Source of the DNA: Selenomonadaceae bacterium
GTDB lineage: Bacteria > Bacillota > Negativicutes > Selenomonadales > Selenomonadaceae
Direction of reading: 5' to 3'
DNA length: 64,000 nucleotides
Assembly (NCBI GenBank): GCA_017527075.1
Contig: JAFXQM010000012.1
Span: 1-64,000 of the forward strand
The notes under the pieces were generated by a model, which ran no database searches, was not told where the DNA came from, and was given only the letters and a program-made list of their open reading frames with translations. Made by a program: the position numbers and the translations under genes. Positions 45,591 through 55,400 of the stretch are shown piece after piece (within the stretch, counting starts at the first letter, position 1; every line of letters begins with the position of its first letter).

Positions 45591-46412
45591 ATGATTATCG
45601 GTCACATTGATTTTTTGAATGTCCTGCCGTTCAGTTACGGTTACGCGCACGCCGTGCAGGACTTGCAAATCGTCCGAGGCGTGCCGACTTTTTTAAACGC
45701 CGAGCTCAAAGCGGGGCGAATCGACCTGAGCAATATTTCTTCGATTGAATACGCGCGGCAGAGTGATGAACTTTTAATCCTGCCGAAAATTTGTGTGCGC
45801 GCCGACGATGACGTGACGAGTATCATTTTGGTTTCGCGCAAGCCGATTGAAAATCTTCGCGGCGACAAAATTATTTTAACGTCGAAGTCCGCGACGGCTC
45901 AGCGGTTGCTCAAAATTATTTTGCACGAGAGTTACGACGCCGCGCCCGAATACGTGACGCGCGCGGTTGCCGTGGAAAATCCCGTCGACGAGGACGCGAC
46001 CGCCGCGCTACTCATCGGCGACGACGCGCTCCAAATTTATTTGCACCGCCCGAAAAATTTTTACGTGTACGACGTGGGCAAAGAGTGGAAAAAACTCACG
46101 GGGCGGCAGATGGTTTACGCGCTGTGGGCTGTCAGAAAAAAAATCGCCGCCGAGGAGCCCGCGCTCCTGCAAGCGACGTATGAAAAAATTTTGCGCGCCT
46201 TCGAGTTCGGTATCGAGCACAAAGCCGACGCGATTAACTCCGTGCTGTCGACCAAGCCTTTCACCTTCGACGAGCTGGAAAAATATTTGGGCGGCGTCAT
46301 CAAGTGGAACCTGACCGCCGAAGCTCTGGAGGCTTTGAAGATTTATTACCGCAAAGCCGCCGCGCTCAAACTCATCGACGCCGAGCCCGCATTGGAGTTT
46401 GCAAATGTTTGA
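45591..46412 (+). CDS. mqnA: Chorismate dehydratase-type MqnA
   Basis: A 273-residue periplasmic-binding-protein-fold enzyme of the MqnA/MqnD family. It begins with the family signature GHIDFLNVLPFSYG and has the DLSNISSIEYAR motif (the S-x-x-EY region lining the active site) and ALLIGDDALQIY. MqnA dehydrates chorismate to 3-enolpyruvyl-benzoate in the futalosine route to menaquinone. The call is MqnA rather than MqnD by the N-terminal motif; no other mqn gene is in the window. ATG 45591 follows AAGGAGG. The next gene starts inside its last codons (8-base overlap), so the two are coupled. Confidence 0.88.
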   Translation: MIIGHIDFLNVLPFSYGYAHAVQDLQIVRGVPTFLNAELKAGRIDLSNISSIEYARQSDELLILPKICVRADDDVTSIILVSRKPIENLRGDKIILTSKSATAQRLLKIILHESYDAAPEYVTRAVAVENPVDEDATAALLIGDDALQIYLHRPKNFYVYDVGKEWKKLTGRQMVYALWAVRKKIAAEEPALLQATYEKILRAFEFGIEHKADAINSVLSTKPFTFDELEKYLGGVIKWNLTAEALEALKIYYRKAAALKLIDAEPALEFANV

Positions 46413-47679
46413 CTTGAAAAAATTTCTGCGAATAATCATTGGCGTTGCGCTGAGCGTTTTAATCGGCGCGGCGTTAATGATTTTTGTTTATGCCCTGCCG
46501 AACGAGCGCGCCGTCGAAAATATTCGGGAGGCATTGCCGCTTTACGAGCGCGAGGGAACTTATCCGTCGTGGGCACTGGGCGAGCATTCAAAGCTGGACA
46601 ATTTCACCGACGCGATAATGTTGCTGGAGATAATTCATCCGACGACGGATTCAATCGACGCGGCGATGTTGAACCCGCGCTTCGTCTTGCCCGCCGAGGA
46701 AAAACCCGTCGAGGCATTGATAAAAATTTTGCGCGGCGACACGGAAGGCTTGAGCGAAACGATTTACCCGCGATATTGGCACGGCTACCTTGTGATACTC
46801 AAGCCGCTGGTTTTGCTGATGAAAGCAAATCACGCGCGGATATTTTTGGCTTACGGAGTTTTCGTTCTGTTCGTCGCCGCTCTGCTCTTGTGTCAAAAAA
46901 TTTTGGGCACGCCTTACGCGCTCGCCCTCGCCGCCGCCGTCATGATTTTAAATTTGGTCTCGGTGTCGATGTCATTTCAATTCGCGCCGATTTATTTCAT
47001 AACGATGACGGCGATAATCTTCATGCTGGAAAAAAATCGCCGCCTGTTCGACGACGGACTTTACATTTATTTTTTTGCGGCCGTCGGAATTTTAATCGCG
47101 TTCTTCGACTTCCTGACCTACCCGATTTTTTCCGTCGGCATGCTGCTGACTCTTTGGTACGTTCTGAACCGCCGTGAACTTTTCAAAGAAAAACTCCGCG
47201 CGATTTTTAAAATGATGAGCGGGCTTTTAATTTCGTGGGGCGTCGGCTACGGCGGCATGTGGTCGGGCAAATGGATTGTCTCGCAGATTTTGACGGGCTA
47301 CGAAACTTTTGCCAACGCGATTCATCAAGTGGCGGTTTATTCGCGCGTCGAAAATGATTTGGCGAACGCGGGCTGGCAAATCACTTCGCTCGGCGCGATT
47401 CAGAGAAATATCGCCGTCCTCGGACACGGACCGATAAGAATTTTTTTGTTCGCCGCGATAATTTTTCTGCTGTACCTTTTAATCACCCGCCGACGCAATT
47501 TAAGCTGCCGAAAAATTTTGCCGTACTTGTTCCCTGCCGCGCTGCCGTTCGTTTGGTATGCCTTGGCAAGCGGGCACTCGCACATCCACGCATTTTTTAC
47601 TTATCGGGGGCTGGCGGCGACGATTTTTGCGCTCGCTTGCATGGCGACGGAAATTTGGCAAAAAAAGAAGCCGACTTGA
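46405..47679 (+). CDS. Polytopic membrane protein of unknown function
   Basis: A 424-residue integral membrane protein with about nine or ten helices. After the first helix there is a long extracytoplasmic loop (about residues 30-125) with EREGTYPSWALGEHSKLDNF and PRYWHGYLVILKP, a layout like GT-C sugar transferases, though no family is recognised. ATG 46405 overlaps the mqnA stop; TTGGAG lies seven bases upstream. The coupling to mqnA could reflect shared need in the membrane or may be incidental. Downstream is the mini-peptide gene, whose promoter begins five bases after the stop codon. Confidence 0.75.
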   Translation: MFDLKKFLRIIIGVALSVLIGAALMIFVYALPNERAVENIREALPLYEREGTYPSWALGEHSKLDNFTDAIMLLEIIHPTTDSIDAAMLNPRFVLPAEEKPVEALIKILRGDTEGLSETIYPRYWHGYLVILKPLVLLMKANHARIFLAYGVFVLFVAALLLCQKILGTPYALALAAAVMILNLVSVSMSFQFAPIYFITMTAIIFMLEKNRRLFDDGLYIYFFAAVGILIAFFDFLTYPIFSVGMLLTLWYVLNRRELFKEKLRAIFKMMSGLLISWGVGYGGMWSGKWIVSQILTGYETFANAIHQVAVYSRVENDLANAGWQITSLGAIQRNIAVLGHGPIRIFLFAAIIFLLYLLITRRRNLSCRKILPYLFPAALPFVWYALASGHSHIHAFFTYRGLAATIFALACMATEIWQKKKPT

Positions 47680-47683
47680 CGGC

Positions 47684-47711
47684 TTGAAAAAAATCCTGTC
47701 AGTGATAAAAT
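47684..47711 (+). promoter_or_regulatory. Promoter of the 26-codon peptide gene
   Basis: TTGAAA (47684-47689), 16 bases, TAAAAT (47706-47711). The resulting leader of about 95 bases carries several hairpins, including AGTCTT/AAGACT and TGGTGC-TT-GCGCCA. Confidence 0.65.
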
Positions 47712-47811
47712 ATTTACAGTCTTTGAGTCACGGAAGACTCGTGCAGTAGTTTGGTGCTTGCGCCACGGACGGCGGGCGGTTGAGACTTGCCCTCAGATTG
47801 GGGGTGAGAAC

Positions 47812-47892
47812 ATGCGCGTGGTTAAAATTATCATTCGCATCACAGCACTGACGGGGGCGATTCTGCTCCTCCTCAGCAAAACGGCCGCCTAA
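47812..47892 (+). CDS. Small hydrophobic peptide, putative type I toxin
   Basis: A 26-codon ORF starting MRVVKIIIRITALTGAILLL and ending KTAA: basic N-terminus and one membrane helix. Ribosome site TTGGGGGTGAG before ATG 47812. The leader segment GCCCTCA (47789-47795), which borders this site, is complementary to TGAGGGC (47952-47958) in the 3' part of the same transcript, the kind of end-to-end pairing that silences full-length type I toxin mRNAs. A terminator at 47980-48003 closes the transcript. No antisense promoter could be identified, so the toxin call is less secure than for the peptides near uvrC. Confidence 0.55.
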   Translation: MRVVKIIIRITALTGAILLLLSKTAA

Positions 47893-47979
47893 GCTCCGCA
47901 AAAGCTAAACGGCACAACACACAGTTCACTTTCTAGAAATATTTTCTTCCTTGAGGGCGTAACCGCTCTGTCAAGCCCG

Positions 47980-48003
47980 CCTCGCACGACGCGAGGTCTT
48001 TTT
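47980..48003 (+). terminator. Terminator of the 26-codon peptide gene
   Basis: CCTCGC-ACGAC-GCGAGG followed by TCTTTTT. Confidence 0.8.
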
Positions 48004-48047
48004 GTTTCCGAGGAAATTATAATCGCCGCGGCAAAAAAAATCAAGAT

Positions 48048-49421
48048 TCAGCTCGTGAAAAACATGTGCGCCACGGGAACGGCAATCAGCAGGCTGATGA
48101 TTGTGCGTTCGAGGAAGAGGATAAAAAGTTCGGGGAGGTTGACGGGGATTTTCGAGCCGAGGATGAGCCCGCCGACTTCCGACAGATAAATCAGCTGCGT
48201 GACGGAAATAACCGCCACGATGAATTTTGCCATGGGGCTGGTGATTGTGCCCGCTGCCAAGACCGACGGCGTGAACATATCCGTGAAGCCGACAATCATT
48301 GTTTTGGAGACGGCTTCGGCTTGCGGCACGTCGAGCAACTGCAACAGCGGCAGGAACGGCAGACCGAGCGTGTCGAAAATCGTCGTGTGATTCGCCAAGA
48401 CCAAGGCAAGTGTTCCAATGCACATGACGACGGGCAACACGCCGAACCACATGCCCGCCGCGTTTTTGAATGCGCCTTCCATGAACTGTTCAAGGCCTTT
48501 GTGTTCAGCCACGCGTTCTCTTGCCAGCGCGAGACCGTATTGGAAAGACGTCGTGTAACCTTCGGGGAGTGATTCACCCATTGCTTTACCGGGAACCAAG
48601 TACTCGTCCTTTTTCAAACTCAGCGGCGGGATTCGCGGCAAGATTAACGCGCAGACAATTCCTATCGCGCAAATCAAAAGATAATAGAGCCCGAAATATT
48701 CCATCAAGTCAACTTGAGCGAGCACGACGATTGAAAACGTAATCGACACGGCGGAAAAGGTCGTGGAGATAATCGCCGCCTCGCGCTTGGAGTAGTAGCC
48801 GCCCTCGTATTGGTTGGCGGTGAGCATGACGCCCAAAGTGCCGTCGCCAATCCAACTGGTTATGCAGTCGACGGCAGCGCGGCCGGGTATCGTGAACAGC
48901 GGGCGCATGACTTTTGTCAGCAGCGCGCCGATAAATTCAAGCAGTCCGAAATCCAAAAGCAGCGGCAAGAGCAAACCCGCCAGAAGAAAAATTACGACGA
49001 GGACGCTGAGCAAATCGTTGAGCACGAAGCCGCCGTTGTCGTCGCTGGTTATCAGGCTGATGACGCCCGCGCCGCCTTCTCCCGATTGAACTCCGAGATA
49101 CGTCAGCCAAATGAAAACCGCGCCGAAAATTCTGATGACGACCCAAATCGCCGTCGTCGAAAAAGTATTGGCGACAATCGGATACGTGGCGATGAAGTTC
49201 GGCTTGCCGAGAAAAATTATGCCGAGAATCGCCGAGAGCGTGACGATACCCACACACAGTGCCGGCAAAAATTCGCCAATCGCGTCCGAAATCATGTCCG
49301 CGATAATTTTCACGACGATTGTCCAGCTCCCGTCGTATTGCACGGGAATCATGAACAAAATTATCCCGACGATTGACGGAACCAAGAAGCCCGCCAGTGA
49401 ACCTTGTTGTTTGTTTTCCAT
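48048..49421 (-). CDS. YjiH family membrane protein
   Basis: A 457-residue protein with about ten membrane helices and the nucleoside-recognition Gate domain of the YjiH family; transport is assumed but the substrate is unknown. Conserved pieces include FLVPSIVGIILFMIPVQYDG at the start, the Gate segment GRAAVDCITSWIGDGTLGVM, and near the end VGFTDMFTPSVLAAG and YLSEVGGLILGSKIPVNLPEL. ATG 49421 follows AAGGAG at six bases; the upstream GTG at 49439 lacks a site. It is transcribed alone, facing the mini-peptide gene and diverging from the UbiA operon. Confidence 0.88.
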   Translation of the reverse strand: MENKQQGSLAGFLVPSIVGIILFMIPVQYDGSWTIVVKIIADMISDAIGEFLPALCVGIVTLSAILGIIFLGKPNFIATYPIVANTFSTTAIWVVIRIFGAVFIWLTYLGVQSGEGGAGVISLITSDDNGGFVLNDLLSVLVVIFLLAGLLLPLLLDFGLLEFIGALLTKVMRPLFTIPGRAAVDCITSWIGDGTLGVMLTANQYEGGYYSKREAAIISTTFSAVSITFSIVVLAQVDLMEYFGLYYLLICAIGIVCALILPRIPPLSLKKDEYLVPGKAMGESLPEGYTTSFQYGLALARERVAEHKGLEQFMEGAFKNAAGMWFGVLPVVMCIGTLALVLANHTTIFDTLGLPFLPLLQLLDVPQAEAVSKTMIVGFTDMFTPSVLAAGTITSPMAKFIVAVISVTQLIYLSEVGGLILGSKIPVNLPELFILFLERTIISLLIAVPVAHMFFTS

Positions 49422-49544
49422 TTCAATCTCCTTCACCAAAAATATTAGAGAGAAACTCCCGAAACAAATGACAAGTAATTATAGCACCAATCGCGCGACT
49501 TTCAACAAAAAAATTATCTCCTCATTCGAGCTTGCAAGGAAGGA

Positions 49545-50526
49545 TTGATTTATTTTAGAAGTATTGATAAAATCCGTTACATGAAAAAATATATTAAAAT
49601 TATGCGGCTTGACCATTGGATAAAGCAATTTTTCATAGTGCCGGGTGTCGTCTGTGCGTTCCTTTTGATTGATGTGGCATTTGTCGGCAAGGCGGCAGAA
49701 ATTTTTGCTTTGAATCTTTTGAAAGGTTTCATTGCAACGTGCCTTATCGCTTCCGCCAATTACGTTATCAACGAATACCTCGACGCTGAATTCGACAAAC
49801 ACCACCCGACGAAGAAAAATCGTGCCGCGGTAAAAGAATCCATGAGCGGAAAAATTATTTTTCTGCAATGGCTTGTGCTCAGCGTTGCAGGCTTGAGCGT
49901 GGCCGCGCTCGTCAACGAATATTTTCTTGCAATGACCGCGTGGCTCTGGCTTATGGGAATTTTTTATAACGTCAAGCCCATTCGGACAAAAGACATCGCT
50001 TACCTCGACGTGCTGACCGAATCGGTTAATAATATGATTCGGTTGCTTATGGGTTGGTTCATCGTCGTGGCAGATTTTGTTTTGCCGCCGTCAAGTATCG
50101 TGCTGGGTGGGTTATTGGATGCTCGGCGCGTTCCTCATGGCGATAAAGCGTTACGCCGAATACCGCATGATTAACAATCCTGCGCTCGCCTCCGCGTACA
50201 GAAAATCTTTCAAAGACTATTCCGAGGCGTCTCTTTTGATAAGTGCGTTCTTCTACGCAATGTGCTCCATCTTTTTTATCGGCGTCTTTCTAATCAAGTA
50301 CCGCATTGAGCTGGTGTTGTTCGTGCCGGTTTTAATCGGTCTTTATTGCCTTTACTTTTGGTTGTCATTCAAAAAAGATTCGGCAGTCCAAAAACCCGAA
50401 AAGCTTTATAACGAGCGCGGGCTGATGTTGTACTGTCTGTTGGCAATGACTTTGTTTATAATCCTGATGTTGGTCGATATACCCGCGCTAAAAATTTTCA
50501 CGAACAGCGAGCTGATTTACTTTTGA
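49545..50526 (+). pseudogene. UbiA family prenyltransferase, frameshifted
   Basis: The first part (YIKIMRLDHWIKQFFIVPGV, NYVINEYLDAEFDKHHPTKK with the N-x-x-x-D-x-x-x-D metal site) and the second (MAIKRYAEYRMI, FKDYSEASLLISAFFYAMCS) together form one UbiA protein of the decaprenyl-phosphate phosphoribosyltransferase type, about 315-325 residues. The frame breaks near 50105-50112: GGTGGGTTATTGG reads through as GGT-GGT-TAT-TGG (GGYW) if one G is removed. It is either a true one-base insertion or a sequencing error in a G run. Start: TTG 49545, just after AAGGAAGGA, or ATG 49581; TTGATT (49545), 17 bases, TAAAAT could be a promoter for a leaderless ATG 49581. If intact, it would make polyprenyl-phosphate-linked pentose. 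Confidence 0.8.
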
Positions 50527-51146
50527 AAAGATACAAAGCTTGGATTCTGGACTTCGACGGCACTTTGACGCGGCAAACGCCCGTAAGAATTTTCATGGCA
50601 CTTTGGCTGGTCGGTTATTATCTGATTCACCCGAAGCGGATCAATGAAATTTTTGTCTTGCGTGACTGGCGCAGGCTCCGTGAAAAACTTTTTGCAACTG
50701 AGGAAGAAAATTATCGCACTCGGCAGCTGGCGGAATTATCGCGGCGTCATGGCATGCCGAAAAGTTCCGTCGAAAAAATTTTGCACGCTTGGATGATTGA
50801 ACGTCCGCTTAAAATTTTGCGCTTCTGTGTGCGAAAAAAACTTCTCGACGCCGCCAAAAATCATCAACGACTCGGCGTAAAAATGATTGTCTACTCTGAC
50901 AACCCCGTCAAAGAAAAATTGCGGGCGATAAATTTTTTTCCCGACGAAAGTTTTTCCTCTGATGATGAACAAATTCGTTGCATGAAACCCGCCAGCCGCG
51001 GCTTAAAAAAAATTTTGGCGTTGACCAATCTCAAGCCCGACGAAGTTCTTTATATCGGCGACCGCGACGACCGCGACGGCATTTGTGCCCGACGGGCGGG
51101 CGTTGAATATCTTGACGTAAAAGATTTGGAAAAGGTGACGCTCTGA
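50523..51146 (+). CDS. HAD family hydrolase
   Basis: A 207-residue haloacid-dehalogenase-type phosphatase. Motif I is DFDGTLT (nucleophile Asp), motif II is VYSDN, the motif III lysine lies near MKPASRG, and motif IV is YIGDRDDRDG. A helical cap of about 80 residues sits after motif I. Starts at TTG 50523, which overlaps the UbiA stop by four bases, and is followed two bases later by the GT87-like gene. In bacteria that make polyprenyl-phospho-ribose or -arabinose, a phosphatase removes the 5-phosphate after the UbiA step; this HAD protein is a good candidate for that role (inference from context). Confidence 0.85.
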   Translation: MKRYKAWILDFDGTLTRQTPVRIFMALWLVGYYLIHPKRINEIFVLRDWRRLREKLFATEEENYRTRQLAELSRRHGMPKSSVEKILHAWMIERPLKILRFCVRKKLLDAAKNHQRLGVKMIVYSDNPVKEKLRAINFFPDESFSSDDEQIRCMKPASRGLKKILALTNLKPDEVLYIGDRDDRDGICARRAGVEYLDVKDLEKVTL

Positions 51147-51147
51147 C

Positions 51148-52338
51148 ATGGACAAAAAAATTTTTTCTCTAATTTTATTGACGGGCACGGCGTGCTTCAT
51201 AATGAACGATTTCATGCTGAACGAGTTAAAAATTCTTTGGAAGGTGGCAAGACTGCCTTTCTTTGATTTTCCGGGGCAATGGGCACTGTGCGCATATACT
51301 TTTCAGGGCATCGACCCGTATCCGCTCAGGGGAATGCAACCGCCGCTCATTGAAGAAATTGGATTCATACCGCTTGAGTGGTCAACATCGCCTTGGGGGC
51401 TGGTGCTCGGCAATTTTTTTTATCCGGGCTTTCTCGACCTGAGAGAAGCAATGGTTTATTTCACTTGGCTCAATTATATATTTTTTGTCTTGACTGCGTT
51501 CATCGTGTCCAAAAAATTAAAATGCGGGCTTGGCAGTCTTTCCGTCTTTTTCGTGACGATAACCATGTTCGCGGCACATTTTTTGGTATCGGAATATTTC
51601 GGAAACGCAGGCGCGGTTATATGTTGCCTGATGATTTTGAGCTGTCTTTATGCCGACGAAAGACCGATTGCCACAGGAGTCATGTTGGCTTTTGCAATGA
51701 TAAAGCCGCAGGTGGCTCTGCCGATATGTTTTGCTTTGCTCTTGAGAAAAAATTTTAAAGTGTTTTTTACGGCGGCAACAACAGATTTGGCAGCGTGGGG
51801 CGTCGCCGCCTTGATAACGAATCAAACGCCGCTGACACTGCTTTCTGAATCCATGGCGGAAAGTGCAGGAGGCAGCGTGGTCTTTTCGGGTTTATTCACA
51901 ATGCTCTTCCCCGACGACAAATTTTTTGCCATGTCGACCAGTATGCTCGCAGGAACGATATTTATTTTTCTGACTCAGCGGATGAGTTTCGGGAATGAAA
52001 AATTTTTCTGGGCGTGTCCGGCTTTTTTGTCTACTACATTTTTCGCTTACTCTTTCCACAATGAATTTTTGGCTTTATTGTTGCCCGCGCTCGCCTGCTT
52101 ATATCTTGCCGCTCATCAAAAATTTTTCCGCGAAAAAATCTTTTGGCTTGCCGCCATGATTTTTATGGCAACGGCACCGTATGCTTTGTATTTATCTTTA
52201 AGTCTGTGGATTGACGACAAAACCGAATTGTTTTGGACAGCTCGAACGACCTTCGCCGCCATTTTGATTTTGCTCGGTTATCTTATGGCAAAAAAATTTT
52301 CCGAAGTGTCCGCGAGGACTCGGTCGGCAGTGACTTGA
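51148..52338 (+). CDS. GT87-like (DUF2029) membrane glycosyltransferase
   Basis: A 396-residue polytopic protein with about ten helices, resembling GT-C family 87 enzymes that transfer a sugar from a polyprenyl-phosphate donor on the outer face of the membrane. Seen: the first extracytoplasmic loop with GIDPYPLRGMQPP (the acidic D-P-Y region), the FAMIKPQVALPICFALLL motif typical of the family, and aromatic-rich later helices. It is the last gene of the UbiA-HAD-GT87 unit and would use the lipid-linked sugar made by the first two (inference). The local DNA looks AT-richer than the flanks, a possible sign of transfer. Confidence 0.8.
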   Translation: MDKKIFSLILLTGTACFIMNDFMLNELKILWKVARLPFFDFPGQWALCAYTFQGIDPYPLRGMQPPLIEEIGFIPLEWSTSPWGLVLGNFFYPGFLDLREAMVYFTWLNYIFFVLTAFIVSKKLKCGLGSLSVFFVTITMFAAHFLVSEYFGNAGAVICCLMILSCLYADERPIATGVMLAFAMIKPQVALPICFALLLRKNFKVFFTAATTDLAAWGVAALITNQTPLTLLSESMAESAGGSVVFSGLFTMLFPDDKFFAMSTSMLAGTIFIFLTQRMSFGNEKFFWACPAFLSTTFFAYSFHNEFLALLLPALACLYLAAHQKFFREKIFWLAAMIFMATAPYALYLSLSLWIDDKTELFWTARTTFAAILILLGYLMAKKFSEVSARTRSAVT

Positions 52339-52375
52339 TTGAACTTGACATGGATATTCCGTCGAAATTTAAAGC

Positions 52376-52404
52376 TTGATATCTTCAAGTGATTCTAATA
52401 CAAT
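52376..52404 (+). promoter_or_regulatory. Promoter of the hybrid histidine kinase gene
   Basis: TTGATA (52376-52381), 17 bases, TACAAT (52399-52404). Confidence 0.65.
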
Positions 52405-52440
52405 CTGCGCAGAAATTTTTTGTGCGAGGTTGTCAAAACT

Positions 52441-55400
52441 ATGGCAGAAAAAAATTCCAAGGAAAGTAAGCGAACGATTTCCACAGCGATTGTCGGCGGC
52501 GCGATAATCGCCGTGCTTTTAATTCTCTCGACGGTGTGGATAAGTCAGCGCGGACAGAGTGGCACGAACGACGCAGTTCAATCCGTCAGCGAAATGTATC
52601 TGCGCGAGCTCACTGCGCGGCGCGAACAGGGCATCGCCTCCCGAATCAGAGATTGCGTCGACAACATGAAGACCGCGCTCAAACTTTTGACGCCGAACGA
52701 TTTGCAAAATGTCGAAACCCTCAGCGCATACCTCGGCAGGCTTCGGACGATTCACGGCGTCAAACAGTTCGGACTCGTCGACGCCAACGGAAACATCTTC
52801 ACGCCCGAAGGCCGCGTTCAAAACCGCGACGAATATTTTTTCATCGGCGCGCGCGTGGCCGAGACGAAAATTTTTACTTACAACCTGTCCGCGAAAAATA
52901 AATCCGTGGCAGTCGTCGTGCCCGTCGAAAATTTGAGCTTCCAAGGCGTCTCGATTAAAAGCTGCTTCGTGCAGGCCGATGTTCAAGATTTGCTCAAAGA
53001 AATTTTAATGCAGACGACCACGAGCGGAATAACTTTCTTCAACATCTACTACAAGGACGGCGAGTCGCTGACCGATTCGGTGCTTGGCAATTTCGCCGGC
53101 GGCACGAACTTAATCGACACACTCGACGGCGCAACCTTCGACGCGGGCTACTCAAAGGAGCAAGTCAAGTTTGATTTTGAGAACGCGCGCGGAGGCATGG
53201 CGTCGTTTACTTTCGAAGGCGAGAAATCTCTGCTCTACTATCGGCCCGTGCAAAACACCGGCTGGATTCTTTCCTATCTGATTCGCGAAAACAAAATCGA
53301 AGACAAAATTTCTGCCGTCAATTCCGACCTGCGCGGCGATGCAATAATTCAAATCCTTTTGACAATCGCGGCGATGGTTTTTGTTTTTTATCAGATAATT
53401 TCCGAGTCGCGGGAGAATCAACGGCTGCTCCACCGGAAAAATCTTTCGGAGACGGAGAGCCGAGTTAAGCGCGAGGAAATGGAAGAGAAATTCCGTTTGC
53501 AAACGCAACTGCTTTCGGAGGAGCGGCGGCGTCGGCGGCAGAGCGAAATGATTCAGGCACTGACGGCGGATTATCGATTGGTTTATCATTTGAATTTGGA
53601 TTCGGACGAGGCGGTCTGTTATCGCGTCGCGCCGGAGATAACCGAGCTGCTCAAGCGCAGGCAAAGTGACGTTGTAAAATTTCAGGCGGCGATGGAAAGT
53701 TACGTTCGCAATTACGTCGCGCCGAATGACCGCGAGGAGCTTTTGAACTTCATCAAGCCCGAAAATATTCGCGCGCGGCTGAGGGACGAGGAAATAATTT
53801 CTCACCGATATGTCATGTACCGCTTCGGCGAGGAGCACTTCATGATGTTGCGTGTCGCGCGGATTGATGACGGCTTGCACGCGGTGGGCGTCGGTTTCGC
53901 CAATGTCGACGAGCAGACCCGCGAATCACTGGCGCGCAACCGTGAGCTGACGGAGGCTCTGGCGCAGGCACAGCACGCCAACGCCTCCAAAACAACTTTC
54001 CTGTCGAACATGAGCCACGACATCCGCACGCCCATGAATGCAATCATCGGGTTCACGTCCATGGCACTGCGCCACTTTGAAAATCGAAACCAAGTCAAAG
54101 ATTCGCTGGAAAAAGTTTTGGCGTCGAGCAATCATCTCCTCGGACTGATTAACGACATCTTGGACATGAGCCGAATCGAGAGCGGGCGCGTGGAAGTCGC
54201 CGAGCAGGAATGCAACCTCTCCGATTTGATTCACAACTTGATTCACATCATTCAGCCGCAGGTCACTGCCAAGCAACAGAAATTTCACATCGACGCGTTC
54301 AAAGTCAAGAACGAGGACGTTTACGCCGACCAACTCAAAATCAATCAGGTGCTGATAAATATTTTGAGCAACGCGGTTAAGTACACGCCTTCGACCGGTT
54401 CGATTTTCTTCCGCATTTCCCAGCACGAATCAAAAATCCCCGGCTACGCAAAATACGAATTCAGAATCAAAGACAACGGCTTGGGCATGAGCAAAGAATT
54501 TCTCAAGCACGTGTTCGACGCCTTTGAACGCGAGGAGACTTCGACCAAGAGCGGCATTCAGGGCACGGGGCTCGGCATGAGTATCACCAAGAAAATGGTT
54601 GAACTTATGGGCGGTGAAATTTTCGTGGAGAGCGAGAAGGACAAGGGCAGCGAGTTCACCGTGACGCTCGACTTGAGACTTCAGCAGAACGTTAAACCGA
54701 TTCCGATTCAGGAGCTGAAAAATTTGCGCGCGCTTGTTGTCGACGACGACTTCAACACCTGCGAATCCGTCACGACCATGCTCAAGCAAATGGGCATGCG
54801 TTCAGAGTGGACGACTTCTCCGCGCGAAGCTGTCTTCCGCGCAGGGCGCGCCCTCGACGACGACCCGTTCAGCGCATACATCGTCGATTGGCTCATGCCC
54901 GACCAAAACGGGATTGAAACCGTCAGACAGATTCGCCGCGTCGTCGGGGACACCGCGCCCGTCATAATTCTCACGGCTTACGATTACTCCGACATCGAAC
55001 AGGAGGCAAAGGCGGCGGGCGTCACGACTTTTTGCACGAAGCCGCTGTTCATGTCCGACTTGAAAAATGCTCTGTCGCGGGCGATAAGCGGGCGCGATGA
55101 AAATTCAAATGCTCAAGATGATTTGGCGTCGACGGATTTCAGCGGCAAAAGAGTTTTGCTCGTCGAAGATATTGAAGTCAACCGCGAGATTGCCAAGGCG
55201 ATTTTGATGGAGATTGGGCTCGACGTTGAGGACGCAAGCGACGGCTCCGACGCGGTTCAAATGTTCAAGAACGCGCCGCCGAATCATTACGATATAATTT
55301 TGATGGACGTGCAGATGCCGACGATGAACGGTTACGACGCCACGAGAAATATTCGCGCACTCAGCCGCAAGGACGCGCACACCGTTCCGATTGTCGCCAT

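Noticed and set aside
47893..47979. Antisense sRNA promoter facing the 26-codon peptide
   Set aside because: TTGACA occurs on the minus strand in this stretch, but no -10 box is found at 16-18 bases, so no antitoxin RNA is claimed.
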